In this document: one piece after another, positions 36,008 to 48,032 of the stretch
Layout: each line of letters opens with the position of its first letter
Numbering within the stretch: the first letter of the stretch is position 1
Source: Gnetum montanum
Lineage: Eukaryota; Streptophyta; Gnetopsida; Gnetales; Gnetaceae
DNA length: 64,000 nt
Reading direction: 5' to 3'
NCBI GenBank assembly: GCA_015680685.1
Contig: MNCI01027020.1
Span: 405,588-469,587 of the forward strand
The notes under the pieces: model-generated
Databases searched by the model: none
What the model saw: the letters and a program-made list of their open reading frames with translations, nothing else
Told to the model about the DNA's origin: nothing
Program-made: the position numbers and the translations under genes

Positions 36008-36012
36008 CATTA

Positions 36013-36789
36013 CAAGATGATCATAAGTCATGGTTAACACTATGAGATGACCATGGTTTATGACTAGAAAAAGAACTAAATTCTAAAATATGAAGACTTT
36101 TTGGTGGACTGCTACTCAACTATCCTACAATACCATAACTTGACCACACATCATGGTAAAATTAAAACATTAAAATCACTTAATATTACAAGATTGAATT
36201 TCAATGAACTATATATGTATGGATTTTTCATGAAGAGATTAATAATTTGGAGCTTAGAAATTTTAGATTTTATAAAAAAAATTTATACAAAAAGATCAAA
36301 TCTTAAATATGGCTTTTCAACTTCTATTTGATTATTTCAATTTAAATACTTGTAATTTTAACCATTGTAGATTTCAAATGAGTGAAAATTGATAACAAGT
36401 ATCCTTCTTCAAAGTCACAATGCATGAAAGAAAATGAGGTAACTTAATAATAATGATAAAAAATGAGAGAGATGAAAAACAAGTAGAAATAGGATGGAAG
36501 AAGAATGAAATTTGTCAAGAAAATTTCTATCAATTTTACTAAAATATTACATCATGATTTGACCTTGGAATTTAAATAAAATGAAGGGTCAATGCTTTGA
36601 ATTAATGAAGAGAAAATCCCAGTTAAAAACAGAAAATAAATAACTCAAATAGTTGATGAATTGGGGCTAAAAAATAATACATCCACTCAACAATTCATAA
36701 AAGCTAAATTTAAAAATAGATTTATCTTCTTTAAAGGTAATAAATGTATTTTTCTAACAAGCTTTGTCTTTATCAGAATAAAAAATTTT
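36013..36789. other. AT-rich stretch, no gene
   Basis: Continuation of the host sequence interrupted by E5, grading into the 3' end of the copia remnant. The plus ORF at 36101-36331 has no recognisable feature. Confidence 0.5.
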
Positions 36790-39487
36790 ATTACACACTA
36801 GTGATATCATTCCCTCCTTTAGAATCTAATGCTAGTATCTTCATGCTTGTCTTCAGTCTTGCTAAGTACTATATAGTTGTTGAGGTATTCAATTTTGTAA
36901 GGAAAAAGAGATTTTATTAAAATATCAACTACTTGATTGTTTTTTCAACATGAAAAGGTTTGATGTTTCCCTACTTTACTTCTTGCTTTATGAAATAATA
37001 CTTTATGTTAACATGTTTCGATTTTTTGTGAAAAACATATTCATTGAAGAGTGTTATAGTAGAAGTATTATCACATGAAAGATGAATAGGAGTGCCCACA
37101 TGAAATTCAAGATATATCATGAGTTTCTTTAGCCAAATAATATGCTAAATGTATTTGGCCATTACAGTATATTCTACCTCATATGTTAATAGACTAACTA
37201 AGGTTTTTTTTAAATTTACAATAGATCGTAGCCTTCCATGAAAGATAATTTCTCCTAATGTTAGCTTTATATCATTATTATCTACTCTTCAATCAACATT
37301 GGATTATGCCAAAAATATTTCATCCTCTTTGGTATAGTTCATGAATTTCTATTTCTTTTTTGTATTTCAATTTATAAATAAGTGCCTTCAAATGAGATTC
37401 TCAATTCTTGCATGAATTGTAAGAAAAGAGAGGTAGAAAACTCTAAATCTAATCTTGTGTGACAAAACTTTCAAGGATCCTATCATGCATATGAACATTT
37501 TTTCATTAATAATAGGTGTCTCATCTTTTTCTCTTAGCTTGATATTATGATGCAAGGTAGAATTTATTAATTTTTCCTTGATGATATTATACTTTTATAG
37601 AATCTATTTTGCAAATCTATCTTGATTAGTTTTGATTCCATTCTTTTTTTCTTCAACTTGAATGCCCAAGAAGTATTTCAATTCTTCTAAATCTTTCATT
37701 TCAAATTTATTTTTTATATCAATTTGAATTCTTACAAAATATTTTTACTTGTGGTAGTAAATATAATGTCATCCCCATAAAGAGATATGATTATGAAGTC
37801 ATGTTTTTAATATAAAGTAGATTCAAACATACATGAGGAGTAGTTTTTCTTTTGAAGAAAATTGTTAATTCTATGAAACCATGTTATAGGATATTGCTTC
37901 AACTCATATAGAGCCTTTTTTAATTTGAAAACTTTATTTTTCTTGCCTTTTATTACATATCCTTCAAGTTGTTGAATTTAGACTTTTTCATTGATGTATT
38001 TTTAAAAATGTTGTGTTTACATCCATTTGATATAGTTTGGAACCATGATGGAAAATAATAAATAGCATGGTCTTAATTATTTTAAACTTAGTAACAAAGA
38101 AAAAATTTCTTTATAGTCAATGTGTGTCTTTTTTTTTTTGAGTCCTCTAGCTATAAGTTTGGCTTTGTGGTTGTGACTTCCCTTTTTCTTTGAATTTGGT
38201 TTTGTAGAGCCATTTGCAATCAATGATTTCTTTATATTTTAGTTTTCAGCAAGCTCCCATGTGTTGTTCTTCATTATGGTATGATATTCTTTGTCCATTT
38301 CATATTTCCACACTCTGGATATTAGAGCTTCCATCATATTCGAAGGTTTTTAAGTGAGGGTTGAATAAGCTACTGTGTCCAACATCTATGTAGGAGGATG
38401 ATCTATTTGAATGTTTTTTATTGGATTAATTTATTGTTCTAAAGTTGAATGGTTTTTTTGATAGTCAGCAATGCCAAATTTATCATCCATAAATATTACA
38501 TTTCTTGAGGTGTACCATTTGTAATCTATGAGGTCATAGCATGTATACCCACTTGTTTTAATATCATATTTAAGGAAGGTGCATTTCATTCTCCTATAAT
38601 CTAGCTTATGAATAAATTATTTAGGTGTCTTGACATAGTAATGACATCCAAATGTTTTCATGTGAGAGAAAATTGAAATCTTATTATAGAGTAGTTCATA
38701 TGGTGACTTGCTTTTATTGCTAATCCAATATCCATTTGTTAATTTTACATTTTTTATGAGACATATCATCATATATTGAATGTCTCTATACTTTCTTTTA
38801 ACTATTCCATTTGATTGAGGGTTGTACCCACATGTGGTATGATGAACGTTTCCTTTTTTGTTGCACAGTCTTTAAAATGTTTTATTATGAATTCTCCATT
38901 TTTATCAGTCTTGATTTATTTTACTGATAATTCCATGGTATTTTGCATGTGATTTTATAAATTTTTAAGCTTATTGATGGCCTCATCCTTGGTCTTTAAA
39001 TTGTACGTCTAAGTATATCTAGTATAATCAACTATTATAAAAAAATAATTTGTACCTCCAATCAAAGTAATAGGCATAGGTCCAGCAAGGTATAGATGAA
39101 GAAGATCTAAGAGTCTATTTCTTCTATGCATCTAAATGATATGAGAAGAATTTATTTTCTTTCTTTATATGCATACTTCATCTTTTTCCTTGGGAATTTT
39201 CTTGATTTCTAGACTTGTTTCTTTGTTCAAGTTGGTCATCTTCTCTATCTTTGAATAGAAAGTAATGACCTAGTTTTTGGTGCCAAATTTTGTCTTGGGC
39301 TTCATCTTGAGTATTTTCAACTTGGATTCAATATCATTTTATCTCTTCTTCTAATTTTGATTGGTGGCTAGATTTTCTTAATCTTTGGTAATGTTTGTGG
39401 TGTCATGTTCATTTCTTTTGGAACTCATGAAGATAGGATTTTCCTTTAGCTCAAAATAATCATAGTCAAGGCAACAAATTTTATTTT
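36790..39487 (-). pseudogene. Ty1/copia pol remnant: integrase, RT, RNase H
   Basis: Minus strand, element order from right to left. Integrase: NYFFIIVDYTRYT, KTDKNGEF and, after a frameshift, PQSNGIVKRK (about 39060-38780), then a C-terminal ELLYNK stretch. RT: LKQYPITWFHRINNFLQKK and the palm box LYGDDII (about 37900-37760). RNase H: LLTYEVEYTVMAKYI, IHLSCDNTSTITL and HKKSKHVNIKYYFIKQEV (about 37190-36970). Many stops and shifts. The order integrase before RT is diagnostic of copia. It is split from its protease by the solo LTR at 39493-40546. No copia LTRs were identified. Confidence 0.9.
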
Positions 39488-39492
39488 TGTAG
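39488..39492. repeat. Left target site duplication TGTAG of the solo LTR
   Basis: TGTAG, repeated exactly at 40547-40551. Confidence 0.9.
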
Positions 39493-40546
39493 TGATGAGA
39501 TGCAATTCGCATAAGCTGCGATATCATGTACATGATATCGCATACGTGATATCACTATCCACCACCATATCTATAAATAAGAGGTGGCACTCCCCTTATT
39601 TCCCATCCTGAGTTAGATGTAGGGAAACTCTAGCAGTTTGATCATTCCAGAGATAGAATGTTTTCCATGTGCCCATAGTAGGAGTCCTAAAAGTGAACAG
39701 ATCTTTATTCGAGCAACATTGTACCTGAACACAAGTTGTGTATGAAAATAAAGACGAGATTCTTGGATAAACCTTGCAGTGCATGGAATAGGATTTTATT
39801 TATTATTTTCTCTCACCCTTAAACTCCTAGAATGCGATATGAGTATGACTTGATTACGAGCATCTAAGGATGTGTACAGATAGTCAAGGAATTAGTTGCT
39901 CATCGCATGTGGTATGAGTACGGATTAATTATGAGCATCTCGTGTGACTACTTGGTAACCTAGTGGTGTATTCAAGATCTATGCTTGGTAATCCCAGTGG
40001 TAGTCCTAGATTTGTATGATTATTTAAGGAATCGACTGCTCATCGTACTTAGGCTAGATAGATTCTCTCAACCCTTTCCTCCTAGTTAGGTGCCTCAGTA
40101 TGACCACTTCGAGCACGTGCGTTACGCATGGTGATCCCAGCAATGATTAGCATTTGGTAGCCACAGTTGCATCAGTTTAGGGTGTGTATGGTAAGTCGGA
40201 ATGGATGGTAATGCTAGGTCATTTAGACTTAGTTCATTAGTTAGAGTTAGTTAGTTTCTCAACCCTTCACCTCGATAGCATAGGAGAAAAACATAAAAAG
40301 ATATAAAAATCATATACCTTGAACTTACTTAACCATACACCGTAACAACCACAAGTAAGTTTGGGAAGAAAATGAATGATTAACCTCAAGTGTTCCATGG
40401 GGCGTGTAGGCACTTAGTCTGCAGTGTTCGACTGGATCGTGCATGCTACGCACATTTCGTATGGTTAAGTGTAGGNTGTTTGACTGGATCGTGCATGCTA
40501 CGCACATTTCGTATGGTTAAGTGTAGGGGTACCTCACCACTCATCA
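39493..40546 (+). mobile_element. Solo LTR of the E5/E6 family
   Basis: Starts TGATGAGATG and ends ACTCATCA, with inverted ends TGATGA/TCATCA and 5 bp duplications TGTAG on both sides, inside the copia remnant. TATAAATA at 39572-39579. A perfect 22 bp palindrome with GATATC arms lies at 39519-39540. No internal sequence is present, so it is the product of LTR-LTR recombination. 51 bases are duplicated around the N at 40476, probably an assembly effect. Confidence 0.92.
40425..40527. other. 51 bp duplication either side of a single N
   Basis: 40425-40475 and 40477-40527 are the same 51 bases with one difference, separated by the N at 40476. Read as an unmerged contig overlap within the solo LTR. 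Confidence 0.85.
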
Positions 40547-40551
40547 TGTAG

Positions 40552-41004
40552 TTTCTTTAGCATTTACCTTGTTTATGATTCATAAATTAGGTTTGAACTT
40601 TACATCTATGTCTCTTCTAGCCATCTATCCAACAAGGAGTAGAGGATTTGATAGATTTGAAACAAGGAACACCAGAACAATAGGGATAACATTGTTATTA
40701 GGAAGATCAACTATGTAATATCCTATGCCTTCAATATTAAGAAAGTTAATATTTCCAACTTTGATGTTTCCAATATTATTGTTATACTTGTAGTTTAGAA
40801 TAATTGACTTATGAGGTATCATATGATTTGATCAACCATTGATAATTATCCAAGAGTCATACTTAATTTTGATAATGGTATTGATGGTTATGTAATTACC
40901 TTGGTCTACTTCTTGCTAAACTATTTTGGGCTCCTCTTCTTAGTGTTGCTTTATTTGGAGCATTTCAAAAATCTACAAAAAGAAATAGAAGAGCATTTTA
41001 TTAA
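40552..41004 (-). pseudogene. Copia protease region remnant
   Basis: Minus strand continuation of the copia element on the other side of the solo LTR. It includes DSWIING, stop, SNHMIPHKS (about 40840-40800), which fits the copia protease active-site region with catalytic residues lost, and the open piece 40822-40625. It stops where an LTR fragment begins at 41005. Confidence 0.65.
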
Positions 41005-41049
41005 TGATGAGTGATGAGGTACCCCTACACTCAACCATACAAATACGAG
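41005..41049 (-). repeat. LTR tip fragment, inverted
   Basis: Forty-five bases matching the start of the E5 LTR as written on the plus strand (TGATGAGT.ATGAGGTACC through AATACGAG). E6 begins immediately after, so E6 probably inserted into an LTR of the opposite orientation. Confidence 0.75.
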
Positions 41050-41807
41050 TGATGGGACGCGATATCGCAGCCAATCGCCCATTCTATAAATAAGAGGTGG
41101 CTCTCCCTTGTTTCTCCATCTAGATCTAGACCCTTAGCAAAACTCTGGTAGTTTTGCCATTCCATAGATAGAATAATTTCCATCTGCTCGCAGTAGGAGT
41201 CCCAAAGTGAATAGAACTTTATTCAAGAAATTCTGTACCTGAGCACACAATTGTGTACACCAATAAAGATGAAATTTTGGATAAACCTTGTAGTGCATGG
41301 ACTAAGCTAAATAGGACTTTAATTATTGTTAATTGTTTAAATGCTTTCTTAAGGACTTAATCTCTCTCAACCCTCAACTCTTATAGTTAAGTGCATTTAG
41401 TACCACCACTTCGAGCATGTGCGTTATGCTTGGTAATCCTAGTAACGAATAGTGTTTGGTAATCCCAGTAGTATTGCATTGGTTTAGGGTGTGAAATGGC
41501 AAGTGGGAACAGATACTAATGCTAGGATTATTAAGGCTTAGTTACTTAAAGTTAGTTAGTCAATCTCTTCACCCCTTTCCTCTCTTAGCATAGGCAATAA
41601 AAACATAAAAGATATAAAAATCACATGCCTCAAGCTTACTTAATCATACAACCATGAAAAATACAAGTAATCTTGGGAGGATAACGATTGATTAACCTTA
41701 GGTGTTCCATAATGCATGTAGGCACTTAGTCTGTGGAGTTCAACCAAATTGCGCATGTAACACTCGTATTCATATGGTTGAGTGTAGGGGTACCTTGCCA
41801 CTCATCA
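41050..41807 (+). repeat. E6 5' LTR
   Basis: Starts TGATGGGACGCGATATC, ends ACTCATCA, TATAAATA at 41085-41092, and is followed by a primer site. Close relative of the E5 and solo LTRs but with a shorter U3. Confidence 0.88.
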
Positions 41808-41808
41808 T

Positions 41809-41826
41809 TGGCACCATTTCCAGGGA
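41809..41826 (+). other. E6 primer binding site
   Basis: TGGCACCATTTCCAGGGA, one base after the LTR; same type as in E5. Confidence 0.85.
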
Positions 41827-41948
41827 CGGTGCTAGTTATCTAGATTAGTTATATCATACAAGGTCATTGTATAAGGAATTAATGATATATATTTTAGAAA
41901 TAATAATTATTAAAAGTCACATATAAATTCACACATAACTTCACAACC

Positions 41949-44226
41949 ATGCCTCTCCTACAAGATTACAATAATGCCACACTTAGTGAGGAAGTTCATT
42001 GGAGAACCAACAAACTATATGACGGTGAAGATTGGACTACACAACCTAAAGTGGAGATCAATAAGAATTTCAAGGAAAATGAACATGGAAGGAAAATCCT
42101 ACCCTTTTTGTGCCTCATCTTGAAACTCTACAAGAGGGTAGGAATCATCCACTATGTCAACAATATAATTAGGCATGCTACTTTGGTCTCATGGTCTAAA
42201 ATTATGAAAGAGAAAATGCCTACCAAAACTCAGGAAGAGGAGGAGCTACCACCTCCACAACATACTCAAGAAACAACATTGGAGGCCCACGTATCCATTA
42301 AGGACTTGTGCAAAATCTAAGAGCAGTTCTTGCATGAGCAAGAGTAATGTGTAGGGATGAGTAGTGCAGACCTATCTATGTATCGACTAGAAATGTGTCA
42401 CCTTAATGAGGTGGCTTGAACAATCAACTGGATAGAAAGGAGTGGACCAATATTCTTTACCCAATGAACATAGTTTCCCACAAGGTCTGATCCCAATGCT
42501 TGAGATGTGATGGTTTCATTATCACAACACCATTTATTCCCAAAAATATCTAGGAATACTACCTCCTTCTTAGTGTGTTTGGAGGAAGGTGAAGGGGCCA
42601 GTGTACTAGCAATGCAACACCAAGGGTAAGAGACTACAACTGAAGTAGTTACTAACCATGTCACTAAAGTACTAAATCCACCTACAACATCTGTACCAAA
42701 CATATCTACACTTTAAGATGTGTAGACATCCACATGCACAATCAACAAAAACTTCAATGCAGCCCAACATGAAGAATTGCTAGATCAACTAGTGGGGACT
42801 GGGTAACTAATTTTAGGTATCTTTAATTTTCTAGATAACATCACTGTAACCCAGTTAGATCTGTTAGAAGTAAGGGGTAAATGCATCATCTTGGAGGGGC
42901 AACTCAAAATATCTCAAGCATAAACTCAATGCCTAACCATGGAAGTTGTCAAATAACATGCCCACCTTGCTGATCCTACACTCCTCAACTTAATGATAAT
43001 TAGATATGAATCATTTCAATAGCTTCAAGAACAATTCAAGAAGGTTCAGGAGGAAGAAATAATGGTCATCTTCATCTAGTCCATTGAAAAGGTGAAGACA
43101 TATTCCATTCAAAAGGACTTGGCTTAGATGTGCCAAGAGAATGAAGCACTAACAGTAGAAAATCATTGCTTATGCAATGTTGATGCCCAAAAAAGAGTAA
43201 ATTTAAGAATGAATTCATTAATAATAGGAGAAACTTTCTAGGATGAATATAAAATTAAGGAAATTGACAAAAAAAAATTGAAATCTATCAATGAAAGAAT
43301 TTCATGCCTTATGCCATAAATCTGCTATTGAGATTGCCACCTAGAAAAATGAAGCTTTGAAGTTTGAAAGAGTGAAAAATCATTATAGGGACCAAGTTGG
43401 CTTGTGGAAGGAAGTAAAAAAGAAGCACATCTAGATGATAAAGGAAAAAAATAAATGAATCTCTCCTACAACTTCAACAAGGAAAAAAATTTTGGTAGCC
43501 CATCGTTGATGGGATTGATGCCTACAACAAAGTAGAGATTTGACTAAAGGAGTTGCAGATAGAAGAGATGATAGAATAGATGGAGTTGACTAGTATTTAC
43601 TATGTGAACCTAGAAATGTTGACTACTGGATAGCTGAAATTAGAGTTAGAAAAATAAGTGGCTACCTTGTATTTGCTATATGAGGCATAGTTCAAATACC
43701 ATAAAGACATCAAGTAGAAGCTTGAGATTGCAAATGTTGAACTCAAAGTTCTCAAAGCACAATTCATAGATAAAAGATCAATTATTGAGAACTTAGCTAG
43801 AAGGATGAATGATTACTAGAAGCAAGATCATGCAATCAGAGCATTTAACATTGAACACAAATAATTCATTGTGTGGTTTATCAATGCGAAGGAGCTCTTT
43901 CCAACAATCCTATGTCCCTGGAATGTGCCCATTTTGACCCACATTGGTGAAGCTACCTGGATGGTGTATGATCCTAGAAGTAAGAAGGAGAAAATGAAAG
44001 CACTTATGGATGCTTTTTTCATCCCACTAGAAGTTGCAGCTACAACAAGATAGCCACAACTACCTCAGTTGCCACATGTGCATGATGCTAGTGAAGGTCC
44101 CTCAAAACCTTAGGAGCCATCACCACCTAGGACTATCTGATCTTCTCCTTCAAAATTCATGCCATCAAGGAACATGGTGTCCAATTTTGAAGAATCATGT
44201 CATGGTATTCAACTTTGTGTCATAAA
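41949..44226 (+). pseudogene. E6 unrecognised coiled-coil ORF
   Basis: A long decayed frame after the primer site, starting MPLLQDYNNATLSEEVHW. Its first piece (123 codons) is Lys/Glu-rich; the middle, about 42990-43860, is rich in Lys, Glu, Leu and Ile in a heptad-like pattern (for example KLEIANVELKVLKAQF). Near the end comes FPTILCPWNVPILTHIGEA (43900-43950) and a Pro-rich tail. Stops are frequent, mostly TAG. I find no gag core, protease, RT or integrase. It could be a captured host gene or an extra ORF in a non-autonomous element. The minus ORF at 42398-42703 is a shadow. Confidence 0.55.
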
Positions 44227-44382
44227 CACCATCATTTTTGTAGTGTGTTGATCTGTACGTTCAAGCACTCCATTTTTGTTAAGTATGTCTACTTTGTTTA
44301 TGAAAGGTTAGTAAATAATCTCCTACCTTCCCAATTTTGTAAAAGAACTCAAGAACAAGTATTTATTCAATTATGGGGATAT

Positions 44383-44745
44383 GATGAGTCACATTTATGA
44401 GCTAGGTTGATGAGGCTTTGTTGATGCAGCCTCATTGACTAGGCCTCGTTAATGAGGCCTAATCGATGCATCGTATCATGGGTCGACGAGGCCTCATTGA
44501 TGCAATGTCTACTTTTCAGCTATAAATATGCACCTACTAGCTACATTTATGGTAATGATATTTTAGTAGTACCCAAGCTCTTGCAGTTTGTTTATTTAAA
44601 AGTTAGAATATTTATTCCAAGTGCCCACAGTAGGATTCATTGAGTGTATGGATCTTTATTTAAGCATTGTTATACCTAAGCATGATAGTATGTGAAACAC
44701 CATCAGTTTTAGTCTTCTGTGTCTTCAATAGCAAATTTTTGTAAG
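44383..44745 (+). repeat. Possible E6 3' LTR, divergent and truncated
   Basis: Begins TGATGAGTCACATTT, has TATAAATA near 44521, and around 44610-44680 carries CCCACAGTAGGATTC and ATGGATCTTTATT, matching the E6 LTR (CGCAGTAGGAGTCCC and AGAACTTTATTC). Its U3 is different and full of GAGGCCTCATTGATG-like palindromic repeats (44400-44510). It fades out near 44745. Confidence 0.55.
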
Positions 44746-45068
44746 TATCATAACTTGGAAAAGTTTTTCTAGGTTTGTTGTTACACTCTACAGCGTAGCC
44801 AATGTAACACACCTTGAGCCTTGGTTTGCAAGATTTTTCTAAGTGTCAACAGTAGTTTCATAAAAAAATTTCTAAGTGTCTTACTATGCTCTCAGTTTAC
44901 ATGCTATGCTCCTTAGTGTAGCTAGTGAAGCACATAGTTCCATGGCTAGTTTTCCCAAGTGTTAAGCCAGAAGTGCTCAAAAGTGCTTGGGATGGATGAA
45001 ATAGTTTGGAAAATTTTCTATCCCTTGAGTTGTCATGCTCACTATGGTCCCTAGTGTACCTAGCTTTT
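44746..45068 (+). repeat. Tat-family LTR U3 fragment, plus orientation
   Basis: Contains AAGTGCTTGGGATGGA, AATAGTTTGG and AAAATTTTCTATC, matching the reverse of about 27060-27120 in the E2 LTR. It is a partial LTR lying opposite to, and cut by, the E4 LTR. Confidence 0.6.
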
Positions 45069-46335
45069 TGACATTCAAAAACATTGGTGGCTAGAACACT
45101 AAAAGGTCCACAAGCATAAAGCCTAACCTCGAATCAGTGCAAGGGTTATGCTAGAGAAAATAGAAACAAGGTACCCTGAATGGTCTCGTCGATTAGATCG
45201 GGACTTACATGATGTTAAAATGATCGTGTGTGAGAAGAGTTTATACTATGTTACATGCGAGCATCAAGTCTAGGTAAGCTAGAGCATAGCAGGGTGTCCC
45301 AACCTCAGAACTGTGATGTGAACGTGAAAATATGTATGAAAAGTGAGAAAATATAAGCATTACACTAAATGCCAAAGAGAAATGCAACAGAATTTGAGAA
45401 CAGAAGTGCATTGCCCCAAAAGAGGGAGCATAGCTAATTCACAAAGGTATACACAATGTATAATAAGCATAGTGGAAGCACAGTCATAGCCTTGGTGGTG
45501 TCAGACTATGAATTTTGGTGCTCATTATGTTGGACTATGCCTACCGGTTTGGTAGCCATGATGTACCATGTGATGTTCTATGGGATTACAATGTACCATG
45601 TGGTGTAGTTGTGCCTCTCTATTGGTATGGTGTGCTCTGGGTCTCGTTCGCCCATGGAGCTAAGTGCTAAGATGCCAAAGTGACAAATGCCAAAATGGAA
45701 GTGCCAAATACCTTATTGGTCAAGAATGGAAGCCTCCTCCTTCCCCCTCTTCCTCTTTTTCTTCACTTTTTTGAAACATTAGGGAGCAAGGGTACTTATA
45801 AGCCTAGGGTTAGCCTAAAATGCAGATGAGCTATCATGTGGTAGTGTGGTGGATGGGACCAAAATGACACTTTCTGCTAGGCTTGTCCCATGTTACGTGC
45901 AAGACACAAGATGTTGTATGCTACACTTGTCTTGTGTTACATGTAGGACATAGGATGCAAGCTAGGTGTGTTACGCTACGCTACATTGCATAGCTTGACA
46001 TGTGTACTATGCTACACAGCTTGACACATGGTACACTATGCTACCCTGCACAACTTGACATAGTGCTATGCTATGCTACACAGTGTGACAGGGTGCTATG
46101 TTATGCTATGCTACATAGTATGACATGATGCTACATTATGCTACACTGCACATCGTGACATGGTGCTATGCTACACTACACTACATAGCATGATAGGGTG
46201 CTATGTTGCGCTACGCTACATAGCATGACATGGTGCTATGTTGTGCTACGCTACATAGTGTGACACGTGAATTGTTTTGAAAGTTAGCAAAATTTGTAGT
46301 CAAGATGCCAAGACCCAAAATTTTGTGATGTTTCA
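45069..46335 (-). repeat. E4 3' LTR
   Basis: Minus strand starts TGAAACATCACAAAAT at 46335 and ends GAATGTCA at 45069. 45069-45350 matches the E2 LTR end. About 45880-46265 is an array of GCTACGCTACATAGCATGACA-type units, roughly 25-45 bp each. Confidence 0.8.
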
Positions 46336-46350
46336 ATGGCCCCTCTTTAT
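46336..46350 (-). other. E4 polypurine tract
   Basis: Minus strand AATAAAGAGGGGCCAT immediately before the LTR start, as expected for plus-strand DNA priming. Confidence 0.75.
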
Positions 46351-47600
46351 TGATGTCTAGAGGAGTGGCCTGAGAGACATCGATAAAGAATTACAAAACA
46401 CCATAGCAAATGTGCACCAACATCACTCATTAGTACAAGATTGGATGTTGTTTTACCATGCTCAAGAGTGCTATGGGAATAAGGTTATACTAAGGGATAA
46501 GGGGTATAGGAAATGTTAGGGAGATGAGATTTAAAGCTATGAGGCAAACCTCTATTGGGTTCAGCTTACTACTGAATACTAGCTATAAGGTGTGGGCCAT
46601 CATGTAGATGGGCTTTTCTTTGATGCAACAACATTGCATTTGTAGGATAGATGTTTGCTCCCAAGGATGAGTTGTGTTACATCTATTTAGGGTATTGATC
46701 AACCCGCAAAGGCTCCCCATGGGACAAGTTGCATTACATCTGTCATGAGTTTAGCAGTTGATGTGAAGAGAATGCCATGTGCATCACAATGCGTATGCCA
46801 TGGGGATGTGAAATCATGAGTATGTAGAGGATGAGAGGATATTGAGATGAAGGAGTGGATGTGAATAGGCTATAATAGGGATGAAGGGGATGTGCACTTT
46901 TGAGTGGCTTAACTAGTCCAATCACACACATCGGAACAATGTGACAACTGGCTACTACAATGAGATGCATGTCTACATGACCACCTCTAAGGCTTCATCC
47001 TGCAAACACAACTTCAACAAGACAAGAAAACCACACAACATGAAATGCAAGTGTAAATGCCTGATGTGAAGATGTTGTCATTGTGCCAAATGTTGTATCA
47101 GTTGCAAGTGCTCAAGAAGCCAATGAAAGTGCAAGGATGATGATGTTGCAAGTCCTATGATGGCCGTACTAATGGAAAGTGCTTTGAAAGATCAGGAGAA
47201 TGGTGGGAGGCGATGATGCTATGAGTGCCACCAAGGCTATATTAATGGCAAGTGCCAAAAAATATCAACAACATGCCATTTTAAAGTCCTAGAAGATTGT
47301 GAACATAGTTTAAGATCCTAGAAGACCGTCATGTGCTAGTTTATAGTCCTAGGAAACTGTTGGATGCTAGTTTAATGTCGTAGCAAATAATGGATATTGT
47401 GCCAGTTTAACGTCATGACCCAAGGATGAGCTATCATGCCAGTTTAATGTCATGATCCAAGGAAGAGCTATGCTATTTTATAGTCATAGAAGACTATCTA
47501 TGCCAGTTTATAGTCATAGCAGACTATATATGCAAATTTATAGTCATAGTAGACTAGTGCTTACCTTGCTTGTGTAAAGTGCGATGTTGCATGCATAGTC
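46351..47600 (-). repeat. E4 3' untranslated region with repeat array
   Basis: 46351-47280 holds no gene; it has only short unconvincing ORFs. 47290-47565 has about nine units with core GCCAGTTTAATGTCATGA or ATTTATAGTCATAGCAGACTA, like the array after E2 integrase (11966-12165). Near 47560 GTGCTTACCTTGCTTG matches CACTTACCTTACTTC after that array. Confidence 0.7.
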
Positions 47601-48032
47601 ATGCTTTGTGCCTATAAGATCTTGCAAAAATCAACTAGAAAGAAAAAAAAATCAAGCAACACCTATTGTAAATAGAGTTAAAATGTTCAAATGAAAGAAA
47701 AGAAATGGAAAAAGTGATAGTTTTAGGCTGTTCCAGACTGTAGGCTAGTTTAAGGACTTTTCAGGCCATATGTTTTTATTGTTTTTCAAATGCAATGCAT
47801 AAGCTAAGTAGATGGATGTGTAAACAAAGTAGAAATGCATAAAAAAAGTGAAGTAGTGTGTAAACTAGGCAAGTAGGTGAAATGTAAATGCATGAACAAA
47901 TGCAACCCAAGAAAAAACCAAAAATGCATGGCCAATGGATGCAAGGGGTAAGCTGGTGCTTAACATGTTTTTAGCCAAGGAAAAGTCTTGATCACGTAGT
48001 TTCTTCCTAATCAGGTATGGATTAGCGGGTGT

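Noticed and set aside
44397-44510. Possible small inverted-repeat transposon with GAGGCCTCATTGATG palindromes
   Set aside because: It lies directly before a TATA box and sequence shared with the E6 LTR, so U3 repeats are the simpler reading; no terminal inverted repeats with duplications were found.
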